Source: Lachnospiraceae bacterium (GTDB lineage Bacteria > Bacillota > Clostridia > Lachnospirales > Lachnospiraceae). Taken from it: 64,000 bases of DNA. Below, one piece after another: positions 16,142 through 23,751 of the stretch. The translations under genes were made by a program, and so were the position numbers. The stretch covers positions 186,001 through 250,000 of the forward strand of contig JAETRD010000001.1 of the NCBI GenBank assembly GCA_021770345.1. Direction: 5' to 3'. The number at the start of each line of letters is the position of its first letter. The stretch's first letter is position 1. The notes under the pieces were generated by a model that searched no databases, was not told the DNA's origin, and worked only from the letters and a program-made list of their open reading frames with translations.

Positions 16142-16236
16142 CACAGGACTGTCACATTTCCTGTGTATATTATAGTTACACACAAGAAAGGAAGACAGTG
16201 AGTTTTCACTTTCTATACACAAACTTTTTCATATGA
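16142..16236 (+). other. Tiny transcription unit: dyads, ribosome site, 12-codon frame
   Basis: Between glf and mutY the plus strand carries two dyads, CACAGGA/TCCTGTG (16142-16148, 16159-16165) and TGTGTA/TACACA (16162-16167, 16177-16182), around an AT-rich TATATTATAG. A strong ribosome site AAAGGAAG follows, then GTG at 16198 opening a 12-residue frame rich in Phe and Tyr that stops at 16236, and at once a terminator. It looks like a leader peptide or small RNA unit. No gene follows on this strand, so the purpose is unknown. Confidence 0.4.
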
Positions 16237-16238
16237 AA

Positions 16239-16272
16239 AGCCGATGCATTATGCATCGGCTCCCTCTTTTTT
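16239..16272 (+). terminator. Rho-independent terminator
   Basis: AGCCGATGCAT (16239-16249) and ATGCATCGGCT (16251-16261) pair perfectly, followed by CCCTCTTTTTT on the plus strand. On the minus strand TTTTC follows the stem, so it may also help end mutY transcription. Confidence 0.75.
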
Positions 16273-16290
16273 CGGAGGATTTTTGCGGAC

Positions 16291-17463
16291 TTACGGGAGC
16301 CTCCGAGGTTCCTCTCCCGCGTCTTCCGACACGTCCTTCCCCACAAAGCGCTCATTTCCCAGTTTGATATTCATATAGCCGGCATAGGCCGCAAAAGCCG
16401 CCGGAATCGCATAGCGCCTGCCCGCATCCTCCACGTCCACCAAAAGCAGCTTCTCATCCTGCGGCAGGCCCTCCTCCACAAGAACCGCATAGCCCTGCAT
16501 ATGCCACTCGATATGAGAAAAAATATGTTTTGCATCCGCGAGCTTTTGAATTCGCAGCGGAGAAAATCCCATATCCTTTACCGCGGCAAGCGCTTCCCCT
16601 TCGTCTAAGCGCCCCGCCACATTCGGCAGCTCATAAAGCCCCGCCAAAAGTCCGCGCGCCGGCCGTTTGCGGATCGCAACCCTATCGCCGTCCCGGATGA
16701 TAAGCACCGTCCTCCGCTCGATTTTGCGCGCTTTCGCCCTGCTCTTTACCGGCAGTTCGCCCACGGTATTATGCCTCCTTGCAAGGCAGATCTCCCGCCA
16801 CGGACATTCCCCGCAGAGCGGCGCCCCGTTCGGCACGCAGACCGTCGCCCCGAGCTCCATCAGCGCCTGGTTCAACGCTCCCGGCACATTCTTATCCCGC
16901 AGCCGTTCGACCAGCTCTTCCGGCAGCACAAGCCGCTCCATCTCATCGCGCAGCACCGCCTCCGCCCGATTGCGGAAGGACTGTTTCGCAATATCCGTAT
17001 CGTCCTCCGCAAGTCTGGTCAGCACCCGCAGCACATTCCCGTCCACCGCCGGCACGGCAATGCCGTAGGCAATCGATGCGATGGCACCTGCCGTATAGTG
17101 GCCGATTCCCTTTAACTCCAGCAGTTTGTCATAGTCTGCCGGAAGCACGCCCCCGTATTGCGCTGTAATCTGTCCGGCCGCCTTCTGAAGATTGCGCACG
17201 CGGTTATAATAGCCAAGCCCCTCCCAGAGCTTTAACAGCTCGTCCTCCGGACACGCTGCGAGCGCTGCCGCATCCGGCAGTCTCTCCGTAAACCTTGCAA
17301 AATAAGGCTTCACGGCCTCCACTCTCGTCTGCTGCAGCATAATCTCCGAAATCCAAACCCGGTAAGGTGTCGGCTCCTCGCGCCACGGCAGCGTTCTCGC
17401 GTTTTTAAGATACCAGCGCAGCAGCGGTTCCGCCGCCTGTGTCAAATCAAATTCCTCCAGCAT
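16291..17463 (-). CDS. mutY: A/G-specific adenine glycosylase
   Basis: 390 residues, normal size. The N-terminal glycosylase domain has P-T-P-Y-R-V-W-I-S-E-I-M-L-Q-Q-T-R, the helix-hairpin-helix L-K-G-I-G-H-Y-T-A-G-A-I and the catalytic aspartate in V-D-G-N-V. The [4Fe-4S] cluster cysteines lie in C-V-P-N-G-A-P-L-C-G-E-C-P-W-R-E-I-C. The C-terminal NUDIX-like domain (about 250-390) reads 8-oxoguanine. The enzyme removes adenine mispaired with 8-oxoguanine. It is divergent from the fliB-like gene and seems to stand alone. Confidence 0.95.
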   Translation of the reverse strand: MLEEFDLTQAAEPLLRWYLKNARTLPWREEPTPYRVWISEIMLQQTRVEAVKPYFARFTERLPDAAALAACPEDELLKLWEGLGYYNRVRNLQKAAGQITAQYGGVLPADYDKLLELKGIGHYTAGAIASIAYGIAVPAVDGNVLRVLTRLAEDDTDIAKQSFRNRAEAVLRDEMERLVLPEELVERLRDKNVPGALNQALMELGATVCVPNGAPLCGECPWREICLARRHNTVGELPVKSRAKARKIERRTVLIIRDGDRVAIRKRPARGLLAGLYELPNVAGRLDEGEALAAVKDMGFSPLRIQKLADAKHIFSHIEWHMQGYAVLVEEGLPQDEKLLLVDVEDAGRRYAIPAAFAAYAGYMNIKLGNERFVGKDVSEDAGEEPRRLP

Positions 17464-17534
17464 ATCTCCCTCATTTCCGCGCTGCCCCTCTTGCAGTCAC
17501 ATACCTGCAGACTGAACTGTTACACCCTTTTTAC

Positions 17535-17563
17535 TGGACAGTACACATTTTCGATATTATAAT
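17535..17563 (+). promoter_or_regulatory. Promoter of the fliB-like gene
   Basis: TGGACA (17535-17540) and TATAAT (17558-17563) with a 17-base spacer, 57 bases ahead of the ATG at 17620. The rest of the 156-base divergent region shows no further element. Confidence 0.65.
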
Positions 17564-17619
17564 AACAGAATAGTCCGCATATTGACACCCTTTTAGAGAA
17601 AAGAAAGCGAGATTCACAC

Positions 17620-18750
17620 ATGAAATATCTGACCTATGATTTATATAAAGAATTTACATGTATCGGCGGCGATTGTCCCAATACCTGCTGCGCATTCTGG
17701 AAGATTTTCGTAGACGACGACTCCGCGGATTACTATCGCAGTGTCCCCGGACCTTTCGGCCGGAAATTAAAGGACAACCTGATTACCGATGATTCGTCGA
17801 GAACCCACATAAAGTTACACGACGGCGTATGCCCCTTTTTGACGGATGCGAAACTCTGTCAGATCTATCAGGAACTCGGCGAAGACAAACTGTGCACGAC
17901 CTGCAGCCTTTATCCGCGTTTTCAGTGGTTCTACGGTGACCTCGCATTTACTGGATTGCATCTTTCCTGCCCGGAATTTGCCAGAACTTTACTTCTGCGC
18001 GATGACACCATACAATTTGATTACGGCGAGGACAGCTTACCGCCATCCGACGATGCGATGGACTGGCCGCTCTTTAATACCCTCGTTTCCGGAATGACCC
18101 GCAGCATTGAGCTCATGCAGAACCGCAGCCTCTGTCTGTCCGACCGCATGCGCCTGTTATTAATCTTTAATGATGCCCTCACACAGCATTTTGACGACGG
18201 CACGGACTGCGCGCCGCTCTTTCCCGTTTTTGACTCCGACAATGTAAGCGCTCTGGCGGCCCGACTTGAGAATATCCCGAAAAATCATGCAGACAAACTG
18301 TCCTTTTTCTTAAATTTCGGACGCCATCTGGACAAATTCAATTCGAACACGATTGTAGTTTTACGTCCTTTCCTCACACTTCACTCCTCCTATTCCGTGG
18401 ACGAGATAAATTCTTATTTAGCGCAGTGTGATACGCCGGAATACCGGCTGCAGTGGGAACAATACAGCGTTTATTTTCTTTTCTGTTTTTACATGAAAGC
18501 ATATCAGACGCGCAATCCGCGAAAATGTATCGCACTTTTTGCTTACATGTACTGCCTCGGATACTATTTTTCCGCGCTGCTGGCTGCGGAGAAAAAACGT
18601 CTCCCGACGCTCCTTGAACGGACGGAACTATTGTCGAAACTTGCGCGCGCCTTCGAGCACTCATTCGACAAACAGTTCGATGTTCTGTATGCCGTTTCCG
18701 AGGAGTCCGGATTTGCGGAGACATCGGCTTTGCTGGCTCTGCTCTGCTGA
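17620..18750 (+). CDS. fliB: FliB-family lysine N-methylase
   Basis: 376 residues. The N-terminus has the cysteine cluster C14, C19, C23-C24, followed by a second group C-P-F-L, L-C, L-C-T-T-C, ending in L-Y-P-R. This is the hallmark of FliB proteins, which methylate lysines of flagellin and are thought to bind an iron-sulfur cluster. The C-terminal two thirds are helical and less conserved. There are no flagellar genes in the window, so its target may be flagellin encoded elsewhere or another surface protein; many Lachnospiraceae carry orphan copies. It has its own promoter. The symbol refers to the family, not to proven function. Confidence 0.8.
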   Translation: MKYLTYDLYKEFTCIGGDCPNTCCAFWKIFVDDDSADYYRSVPGPFGRKLKDNLITDDSSRTHIKLHDGVCPFLTDAKLCQIYQELGEDKLCTTCSLYPRFQWFYGDLAFTGLHLSCPEFARTLLLRDDTIQFDYGEDSLPPSDDAMDWPLFNTLVSGMTRSIELMQNRSLCLSDRMRLLLIFNDALTQHFDDGTDCAPLFPVFDSDNVSALAARLENIPKNHADKLSFFLNFGRHLDKFNSNTIVVLRPFLTLHSSYSVDEINSYLAQCDTPEYRLQWEQYSVYFLFCFYMKAYQTRNPRKCIALFAYMYCLGYYFSALLAAEKKRLPTLLERTELLSKLARAFEHSFDKQFDVLYAVSEESGFAETSALLALLC

Positions 18751-18782
18751 AGCGTCTCTCAAAAATGGTTTCCGTTCAACTA

Positions 18783-18811
18783 TTGACAAATTCTTCTAAA
18801 AGAAGTACTCT
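18783..18811 (+). promoter_or_regulatory. Promoter of the crotonase gene
   Basis: A perfect TTGACA (18783-18788) and TACTCT (18806-18811) lie 17 bases apart. The spacer contains CTTCT-AAA-AGAAG, a short dyad that could bind a regulator. The ribosome site AGGAGG lies at about 18850. Confidence 0.5.
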
Positions 18812-18861
18812 ATTATTATACTTATCGTTAATTTTTTATCAAACCGTGCAGGAGGTTTTAC

Positions 18862-19665
18862 ATGAGCAACTTTAATAATCTGACACTGGAAATCGCTGAC
18901 CAGACAGCCGTTCTCTCTATCTCGAGACCGGCGGCATTAAACGCTTTAAACAGCGAGACGCTCGACGAACTGACCGTGGCTTTGACCGAGATCGAGGCGA
19001 TGGACGACGTAAAGGTTGTCATCCTCACCGGCGGCCCGGACAAGAAGGGCAACGCGTTCAAGTCCTTTGTGGCAGGCGCCGACATCGCAGAGATGGTGAA
19101 TTTCACCGCGGCGGAGGCGAGAGCGTTCGGTATGAAAGCTTCCGTTCCCTTCTTCAAACTGCAGAACATGCGTCAGGTCACCATCGCCGCGGTAAACGGC
19201 TTCGCGCTCGGCGGCGGCTGCGAGATTTCCATGGCATGTGATATCCGCATCGCTTCCGACAACGCAATTTTCGGACAGCCCGAGTGCGGTCTCGGAATTA
19301 TCCCGGGCTTCGGAGGTACCCAGAGACTTGCCCGCCTTGTAGGCATGGGACGCGCAAAAGAGATGATTTTCACCTGCGACAATATCAAGGCGGACGAAGC
19401 TTACCGCATCGGCCTTGTCAACAAGGTTGTCGCTCCCGAAGAGCTGATGCCGACCGCAAAGGCTATGGCTGCAAAGATTATCTCCAAGGGCAGCTATGCG
19501 GTTTCCATCGCAAAGGCAGCCATCAACAACGGCTACGATATGGATATCAAGAACGCAGTTGAGATGGAGGCAAATCTCTTCGGCGTTACCTGTTCCACCG
19601 AGGACAAGAAAGAAGGTATGACCGCGTTCCTCGAGAAGAGAGCGGCAAACCTTACCGATTTCTAA
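18862..19665 (+). CDS. crt: Enoyl-CoA hydratase / crotonase
   Basis: 267 residues of the crotonase fold. The oxyanion-hole segments are F-V-A-G-A-D-I-A-E-M and G-F-A-L-G-G-G-C-E; the catalytic pair is the glutamate in L-G-G-G-C-E and the one in Q-P-E-C-G-L-G-I-I-P-G-F-G-G-T-Q-R. Both glutamates are present, as expected for a true hydratase. It likely hydrates crotonyl-CoA to 3-hydroxybutyryl-CoA in butyrate metabolism. The usual partners (thiolase, hydroxybutyryl-CoA dehydrogenase, butyryl-CoA dehydrogenase) are not in this window, so it is a lone copy with its own promoter and terminator. Confidence 0.88.
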   Translation: MSNFNNLTLEIADQTAVLSISRPAALNALNSETLDELTVALTEIEAMDDVKVVILTGGPDKKGNAFKSFVAGADIAEMVNFTAAEARAFGMKASVPFFKLQNMRQVTIAAVNGFALGGGCEISMACDIRIASDNAIFGQPECGLGIIPGFGGTQRLARLVGMGRAKEMIFTCDNIKADEAYRIGLVNKVVAPEELMPTAKAMAAKIISKGSYAVSIAKAAINNGYDMDIKNAVEMEANLFGVTCSTEDKKEGMTAFLEKRAANLTDF

Positions 19666-19681
19666 ATTTTATCATTGATTG

Positions 19682-19716
19682 AAAAGGTGCAGTTCACGCC
19701 GGACTGCACCTTTTTT
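19682..19716 (+). terminator. Rho-independent terminator after the crotonase gene
   Basis: AAAAGGTGCAGT (19682-19693) and ACTGCACCTTTT (19703-19714) form a 12-base stem with a 9-base loop, ending in a T6 tract. A textbook terminator. Confidence 0.85.
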
Positions 19717-19750
19717 GCATCCGTCGTCTATCGGCTTTTGTCGTCCGTGG

Positions 19751-19779
19751 TTGACGTTTTTCGGAAAATAGACTAGGAT
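19751..19779 (+). promoter_or_regulatory. Promoter of proC
   Basis: TTGACG (19751-19756) and TAGGAT (19774-19779) with a 17-base spacer; GAAGGAGGG follows shortly before the ATG at 19811. Confidence 0.55.
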
Positions 19780-19810
19780 AAAAGTATGTACAGATGAAGG
19801 AGGGTTCCAT

Positions 19811-20623
19811 ATGTTTGACAAAATCATCGGTTTTATCGGCGCCGGAAATATGGGAAGCGCCATGATCGGCGGCATCCTGAATGCATCCTTAGTCACCACC
19901 AGCCAGGTAATCGCAAGCGCACAGTCCCCCGCCACCTTAGAGCGGATTCGGACGCGCTTTTCCATTGAGACTACCCATGCAAACGAAACCGTTGCCGAGC
20001 GCAGCGACATTCTGATCCTCGCGGTAAAACCACACATACTCGAAGAGATCATTCCGCAGATTGCCCCCCGTATCAAAAACGGTTGTATCGTGGTGTCGAT
20101 CGCTGCCGGAAAAACGCTTGCATCCATCGAGGCGATGTTTGGGCGCAAGATCAAACTGGTGCGCGCCATGCCAAACATGCCCGCCTTAGTAGGGGAAGCC
20201 ATGAGCGCCCTGTGTGCGAACGACTCCGTCACAAAACCGGAGCTCGCACAGGTACAGGCCGTCTTTGATTCCTTCGGCAAATCCGAGATCGTACCAGAAC
20301 GCTTAATCGACGCAGTCGTAGGTGTTTCCGGCTCCTCGCCCGCCTATGTCTATCTGTTTATCGAGGCCATGGCGGACGCCGCAGTGGCGGAAGGCATGCC
20401 GCGGGCACAGGCGTACAAATTCGCCGCCCAGTCCGTCTGCGGTGCGGCCAGGATGGTACTCGAGACGGGCGAACATCCCGGCGTCTTAAAGGACGCAGTA
20501 TGTTCCCCGGGCGGAACCACGATCGAGGCGGTCGCAGCGCTCGAGGAGGGCGGACTGCGCACGGCAGTCATCCGCGCACAGCGGGCCTGCACCGCAAAAT
20601 CACGGGCCATGAGCGAGACCTGA
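19811..20623 (+). CDS. proC: Pyrroline-5-carboxylate reductase
   Basis: 270 residues. It begins with the Rossmann motif F-I-G-A-G-N-M-G-S-A-M and carries A-V-K-P-H, S-I-A-A-G, R-A-M-P-N-M-P, V-S-G-S-S-P-A-Y-V and S-P-G-G-T-T-I-E-A, the full signature of ProC. It reduces pyrroline-5-carboxylate to proline with NAD(P)H, the last step of proline synthesis. Length and motifs are normal. The alpha-amylase-family gene follows 79 bases later and may be read through. Confidence 0.95.
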   Translation: MFDKIIGFIGAGNMGSAMIGGILNASLVTTSQVIASAQSPATLERIRTRFSIETTHANETVAERSDILILAVKPHILEEIIPQIAPRIKNGCIVVSIAAGKTLASIEAMFGRKIKLVRAMPNMPALVGEAMSALCANDSVTKPELAQVQAVFDSFGKSEIVPERLIDAVVGVSGSSPAYVYLFIEAMADAAVAEGMPRAQAYKFAAQSVCGAARMVLETGEHPGVLKDAVCSPGGTTIEAVAALEEGGLRTAVIRAQRACTAKSRAMSET

Positions 20624-20702
20624 CGTACATACGGGAAATCCATGCAGCCGCATGCATCTCCCGGCATTCTATTTACAGCTTAAGAAAGGCAGGACATTTA
20701 TT

Positions 20703-22013
20703 ATGTGGGCATATGAAAGTGTTTTTTATCAGATTTATCCTCTGGGATTTGTGGGAGCGCCCTTCGAAAACGACGGCGTTCTCACACACCGCATCGAAAA
20801 GGTGGCGGACTGGATTCCTCATATCGAGAAATTAGGCGCAAATGCCATTTACTTTTCTCCCGTTTTTGACTCCGACACCCACGGCTACAACACCAGGGAT
20901 TACCGGGTGATCGACCCACGTCTCGGCACCAACGAAGACTTCGCCGCTCTCACGAAAACGTTGCACGAGCGCGGAATCCGCGTGGTCTTAGACGGCGTGT
21001 TCAACCATGTGGGCCGCGGCTTCTGGGCATTTCAGGACGTGCTGAAAAACCGCTGGGAATCCCCCTACAAGGACTGGTTTTTTATCCATTTTGACGGGAA
21101 CTCCAACTACAACGACGGCCTCTGGTACGAGGGCTGGGAGGGCTGTTATGACCTTGTAAAGCTCAATCTGCGCAACGAGGAAGTGGTACAGCATATCTTT
21201 TCCTGCATCAGGGGATGGGTGGAAGAATTTGACATCGACGGGCTCCGGCTCGACGTCGCCTACTGTCTCGACCACGATTTTCTCCGGCGCCTCCGCAGTT
21301 TCTGCAACGATTTGAAGCCTGATTTCTTCCTCGTCGGCGAGACATTGCACGGGGATTACAATCAGATTATGAACGATTCCATGCTGCATTCCGTGACAAA
21401 TTATGAATGCTATAAAGGACTGCATTCCAGCTTCAACAGCATGAACATGTTTGAGATTGTCCACTCACTGCTGCGCCAGTTCGGCCCGGAACAGTGGACG
21501 CTTTACCGCGGAAAACATCTGCTCTCCTTCGTGGACAATCACGATGTGACCCGAATTGCAAGTCTTTTGAACAACGAACATCACCTTCCGCTGATCTATG
21601 CGCTCGCCTACGCGATGCCCGGCATCCCCTGTGTCTACTACGGAAGCGAGTGGGGCACAAAAGCGAGAAAAGAGGAGGGCGACCCGGCGCTGCGCGCCTG
21701 CTTTGACGCGCCGGAATGGACGGATCTGACCGACTTTATCAGCCGTCTCTCCGCTGTAAAAAAGGCTTCCGACGCCTTAAATTACGGGGATTTTCGTTCC
21801 GTTGTGCTGACAAATAAGCAGTGCATCTTCGAACGGAAAACGGCGGAAGAACGGATTCTTGTCGCCATCAATGCCGACGGCGAGCCTTATACGGCCCACT
21901 TTGACGCCGGCTGCGGGCAGGCGACGGAACTGCTCACCGAAACGCCACACGACTTCGGCGGCGGCAGCGAGCTTCCGCCCTACTCGGCGGCAATCTGGAA
22001 AATGGAACGATAA
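20703..22013 (+). CDS. Alpha-amylase family (GH13) enzyme, intracellular
   Basis: The start at ATG 20703 (M-W-A-Y-E-S-V-F-Y-Q-I-Y-P) follows AGGCAGGA; an earlier in-frame codon at 20652 is unlikely. 436 residues, no signal peptide, so the enzyme is cytoplasmic. GH13 landmarks: G-V-F-N-H-V, D-G-L-R-L-D-V-A with the nucleophile aspartate, L-V-G-E-T with the acid/base glutamate, and F-V-D-N-H-D with the transition-state aspartate. The short single-barrel plan with a C-terminal beta domain fits small neopullulanase or maltogenic-type enzymes acting on short maltodextrins. Exact specificity is not readable. Confidence 0.88.
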   Translation: MWAYESVFYQIYPLGFVGAPFENDGVLTHRIEKVADWIPHIEKLGANAIYFSPVFDSDTHGYNTRDYRVIDPRLGTNEDFAALTKTLHERGIRVVLDGVFNHVGRGFWAFQDVLKNRWESPYKDWFFIHFDGNSNYNDGLWYEGWEGCYDLVKLNLRNEEVVQHIFSCIRGWVEEFDIDGLRLDVAYCLDHDFLRRLRSFCNDLKPDFFLVGETLHGDYNQIMNDSMLHSVTNYECYKGLHSSFNSMNMFEIVHSLLRQFGPEQWTLYRGKHLLSFVDNHDVTRIASLLNNEHHLPLIYALAYAMPGIPCVYYGSEWGTKARKEEGDPALRACFDAPEWTDLTDFISRLSAVKKASDALNYGDFRSVVLTNKQCIFERKTAEERILVAINADGEPYTAHFDAGCGQATELLTETPHDFGGGSELPPYSAAIWKMER

Positions 22014-22111
22014 CAGGAAGTCCTGATTCAAAAAACGGGGACCGACGCATTCACGCTTATCTTCATCCGCGTGAATGCGTCGGCCCCCGCCTTTCTAAAA
22101 GGACTTCCTGT
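22013..22111 (-). terminator. Nested inverted repeats between convergent genes
   Basis: The inner stem, CCGACGCATTCACGC (22042-22056) with GCGTGAATGCGTCGG (22069-22083), extended by GGGG/CCCC, is followed on the minus strand by TTTTTT and should terminate htrA. Around it lies an outer pair, ACAGGAAGTCCT (22013-22024) and AGGACTTCCTGT (22100-22111), which overlaps the stop of the amylase gene. The double layer is more than a terminator needs. Confidence 0.7.
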
Positions 22112-22132
22112 GATACCTGCCTGTTCTTTCGG

Positions 22133-23647
22133 TTAATTTTTCCGTCCGAGCGTCACCGGGATTGTGTTCTCGACATACTCGCCGTCCGAAGCTCTCATGA
22201 TCACCACGTCAACCGTTGTCCCCGCCGCGTAGTACTGAAGCCTGTCGGAGAGTTCCTCCATGCTTGAGATCTCTCTGCCGTCAAATTTCGTGATGATATC
22301 GCCTTTGCGGATGCCGGCCTGCTCTGCTGCGGACCCGCCTACAACCTGCGCCACATAGACGCCCATCGGCATATTGTAAGTCTGTGAGACGTCATCCGAG
22401 ACATCCACACCGCTGACGCCGAGGTAAGCGCTCTGCGATTCGTCCACTTTCTCTTTCGTAATCAAATCCTCGATAATGGGCATCGCCGTATCAATCGGGA
22501 TCGCATAGCCGATTCCCTCCACATCCGTGTCGGAATATTTCACCGAGTTGATTCCGATCACCTCGCCCAGCGCATTTAACAGTGCGCCGCCGCTGTTTCC
22601 CGGATTGATCGCCGCGTCGGTCTGAATCAGCTCCGCCGTGTAAGCCGTCCTGCTTGAGTTATCGGAAACGGAAACCTCGCGGTTTAATGCGCTGATGCAG
22701 CCGGTCGTCACGGACTGCCCGTAGCCGAGCGCATTGCCGATCGCGATCGACGCCTGGCCCACTTTCAGGTTCTCCGAAGTGCCGAGCGTCGCAACTTTGA
22801 TATTGCCCTTCGTCTCCCCGGAAATACCGTCCAGCGACACACTCACAACCGCAAGATCCGTGGACGGATCCGTTCCCTTCACCGCCGCACTCGCCGTCGT
22901 ATTGTCCGCAAAAGTCACCGTGAGGCTGTTTGCCCCGCTCACCACATGATTATTTGTCGCAATATATAAATTGGAAGCGTCCTGGCTCACAATAATGCCG
23001 GAACCGCAGCTCGTATTCTCATAGATCTGGCTGCCCCAGAAGCTCTGATACTCGGTCTCGCTCACATTCGTGATCGCAACGATGGACGGCATCACCGCAT
23101 CCACGATATCCGAGACATCCGCCCCCACATAAGTATTCGAGGTAGCGGTCGCCTTGACATTTCCGTCGGAATCCGACTTCGTCAGCACACTGTCCGTCCC
23201 CTGTACGCTCGCCTCACCGAAAATCGCACCGGAGGCCAGATGCACCCCCTCAAACACAATGCCGGACACCAGTCCGAATACCAGCGCAAGCGCGGCGCAT
23301 TTTGCCAGCTTTACACCGAACCCGCCCGGCTTTTTCTCACGCTTTTTCTTTTCCTTTACCGGCTGCTGATAAGCGGTATTCTGATAAGTCTGATTTGCGT
23401 AGGTCTGGTTCTGCCAGGTCTGGTTCTGATACGGCTGGCTCTGATACGCCCCGCTCTGCCCGGACTGCGTTCCGTAACTTCCGCCGGAGGACTGCGTTCC
23501 GAAATTCGGGCTTCCGGCACTCTGACTTCCGGCGCTCTGGTTTCCGTAACTCTGATTTCCGTAGGAATAAAAACCGTCCCCGTTCCCTCCCGGATTGTCG
23601 CTGCCTGTCGTTTGATTCTGATTCGGATTATATTGATTGTGATCCAT
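22133..23647 (-). CDS. htrA: Membrane-anchored serine protease, HtrA/DegP family
   Basis: The start at ATG 23647 follows AAAGGAGAG; the open frame extends far upstream but without initiation signals. 504 residues: a cytoplasmic head rich in Gln, Asn, Gly, Ser and Tyr with repeats of N-Q-(T/S)-Y (1-100), a Lys-rich stretch, one membrane span (about 113-135), the protease domain, and one PDZ domain (about 400-500). The catalytic triad is visible: histidine in T-N-N-H-V-V, aspartate in S-T-D-L-A-V, and serine in N-P-G-N-S-G-G-A. It degrades or refolds damaged exported proteins. The long low-complexity head is a common clostridial variant. Confidence 0.92.
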   Translation of the reverse strand: MDHNQYNPNQNQTTGSDNPGGNGDGFYSYGNQSYGNQSAGSQSAGSPNFGTQSSGGSYGTQSGQSGAYQSQPYQNQTWQNQTYANQTYQNTAYQQPVKEKKKREKKPGGFGVKLAKCAALALVFGLVSGIVFEGVHLASGAIFGEASVQGTDSVLTKSDSDGNVKATATSNTYVGADVSDIVDAVMPSIVAITNVSETEYQSFWGSQIYENTSCGSGIIVSQDASNLYIATNNHVVSGANSLTVTFADNTTASAAVKGTDPSTDLAVVSVSLDGISGETKGNIKVATLGTSENLKVGQASIAIGNALGYGQSVTTGCISALNREVSVSDNSSRTAYTAELIQTDAAINPGNSGGALLNALGEVIGINSVKYSDTDVEGIGYAIPIDTAMPIIEDLITKEKVDESQSAYLGVSGVDVSDDVSQTYNMPMGVYVAQVVGGSAAEQAGIRKGDIITKFDGREISSMEELSDRLQYYAAGTTVDVVIMRASDGEYVENTIPVTLGRKN

Positions 23648-23751
23648 AATTTTCGTCTCTCCTTTCACAACGAGCGCCGTGCCGCGGCCCCGTTGATGTT
23701 TTTCTGATATGAAGTCTAACGCGTAATTGTGTTTAATCTGTGACGAATGTT

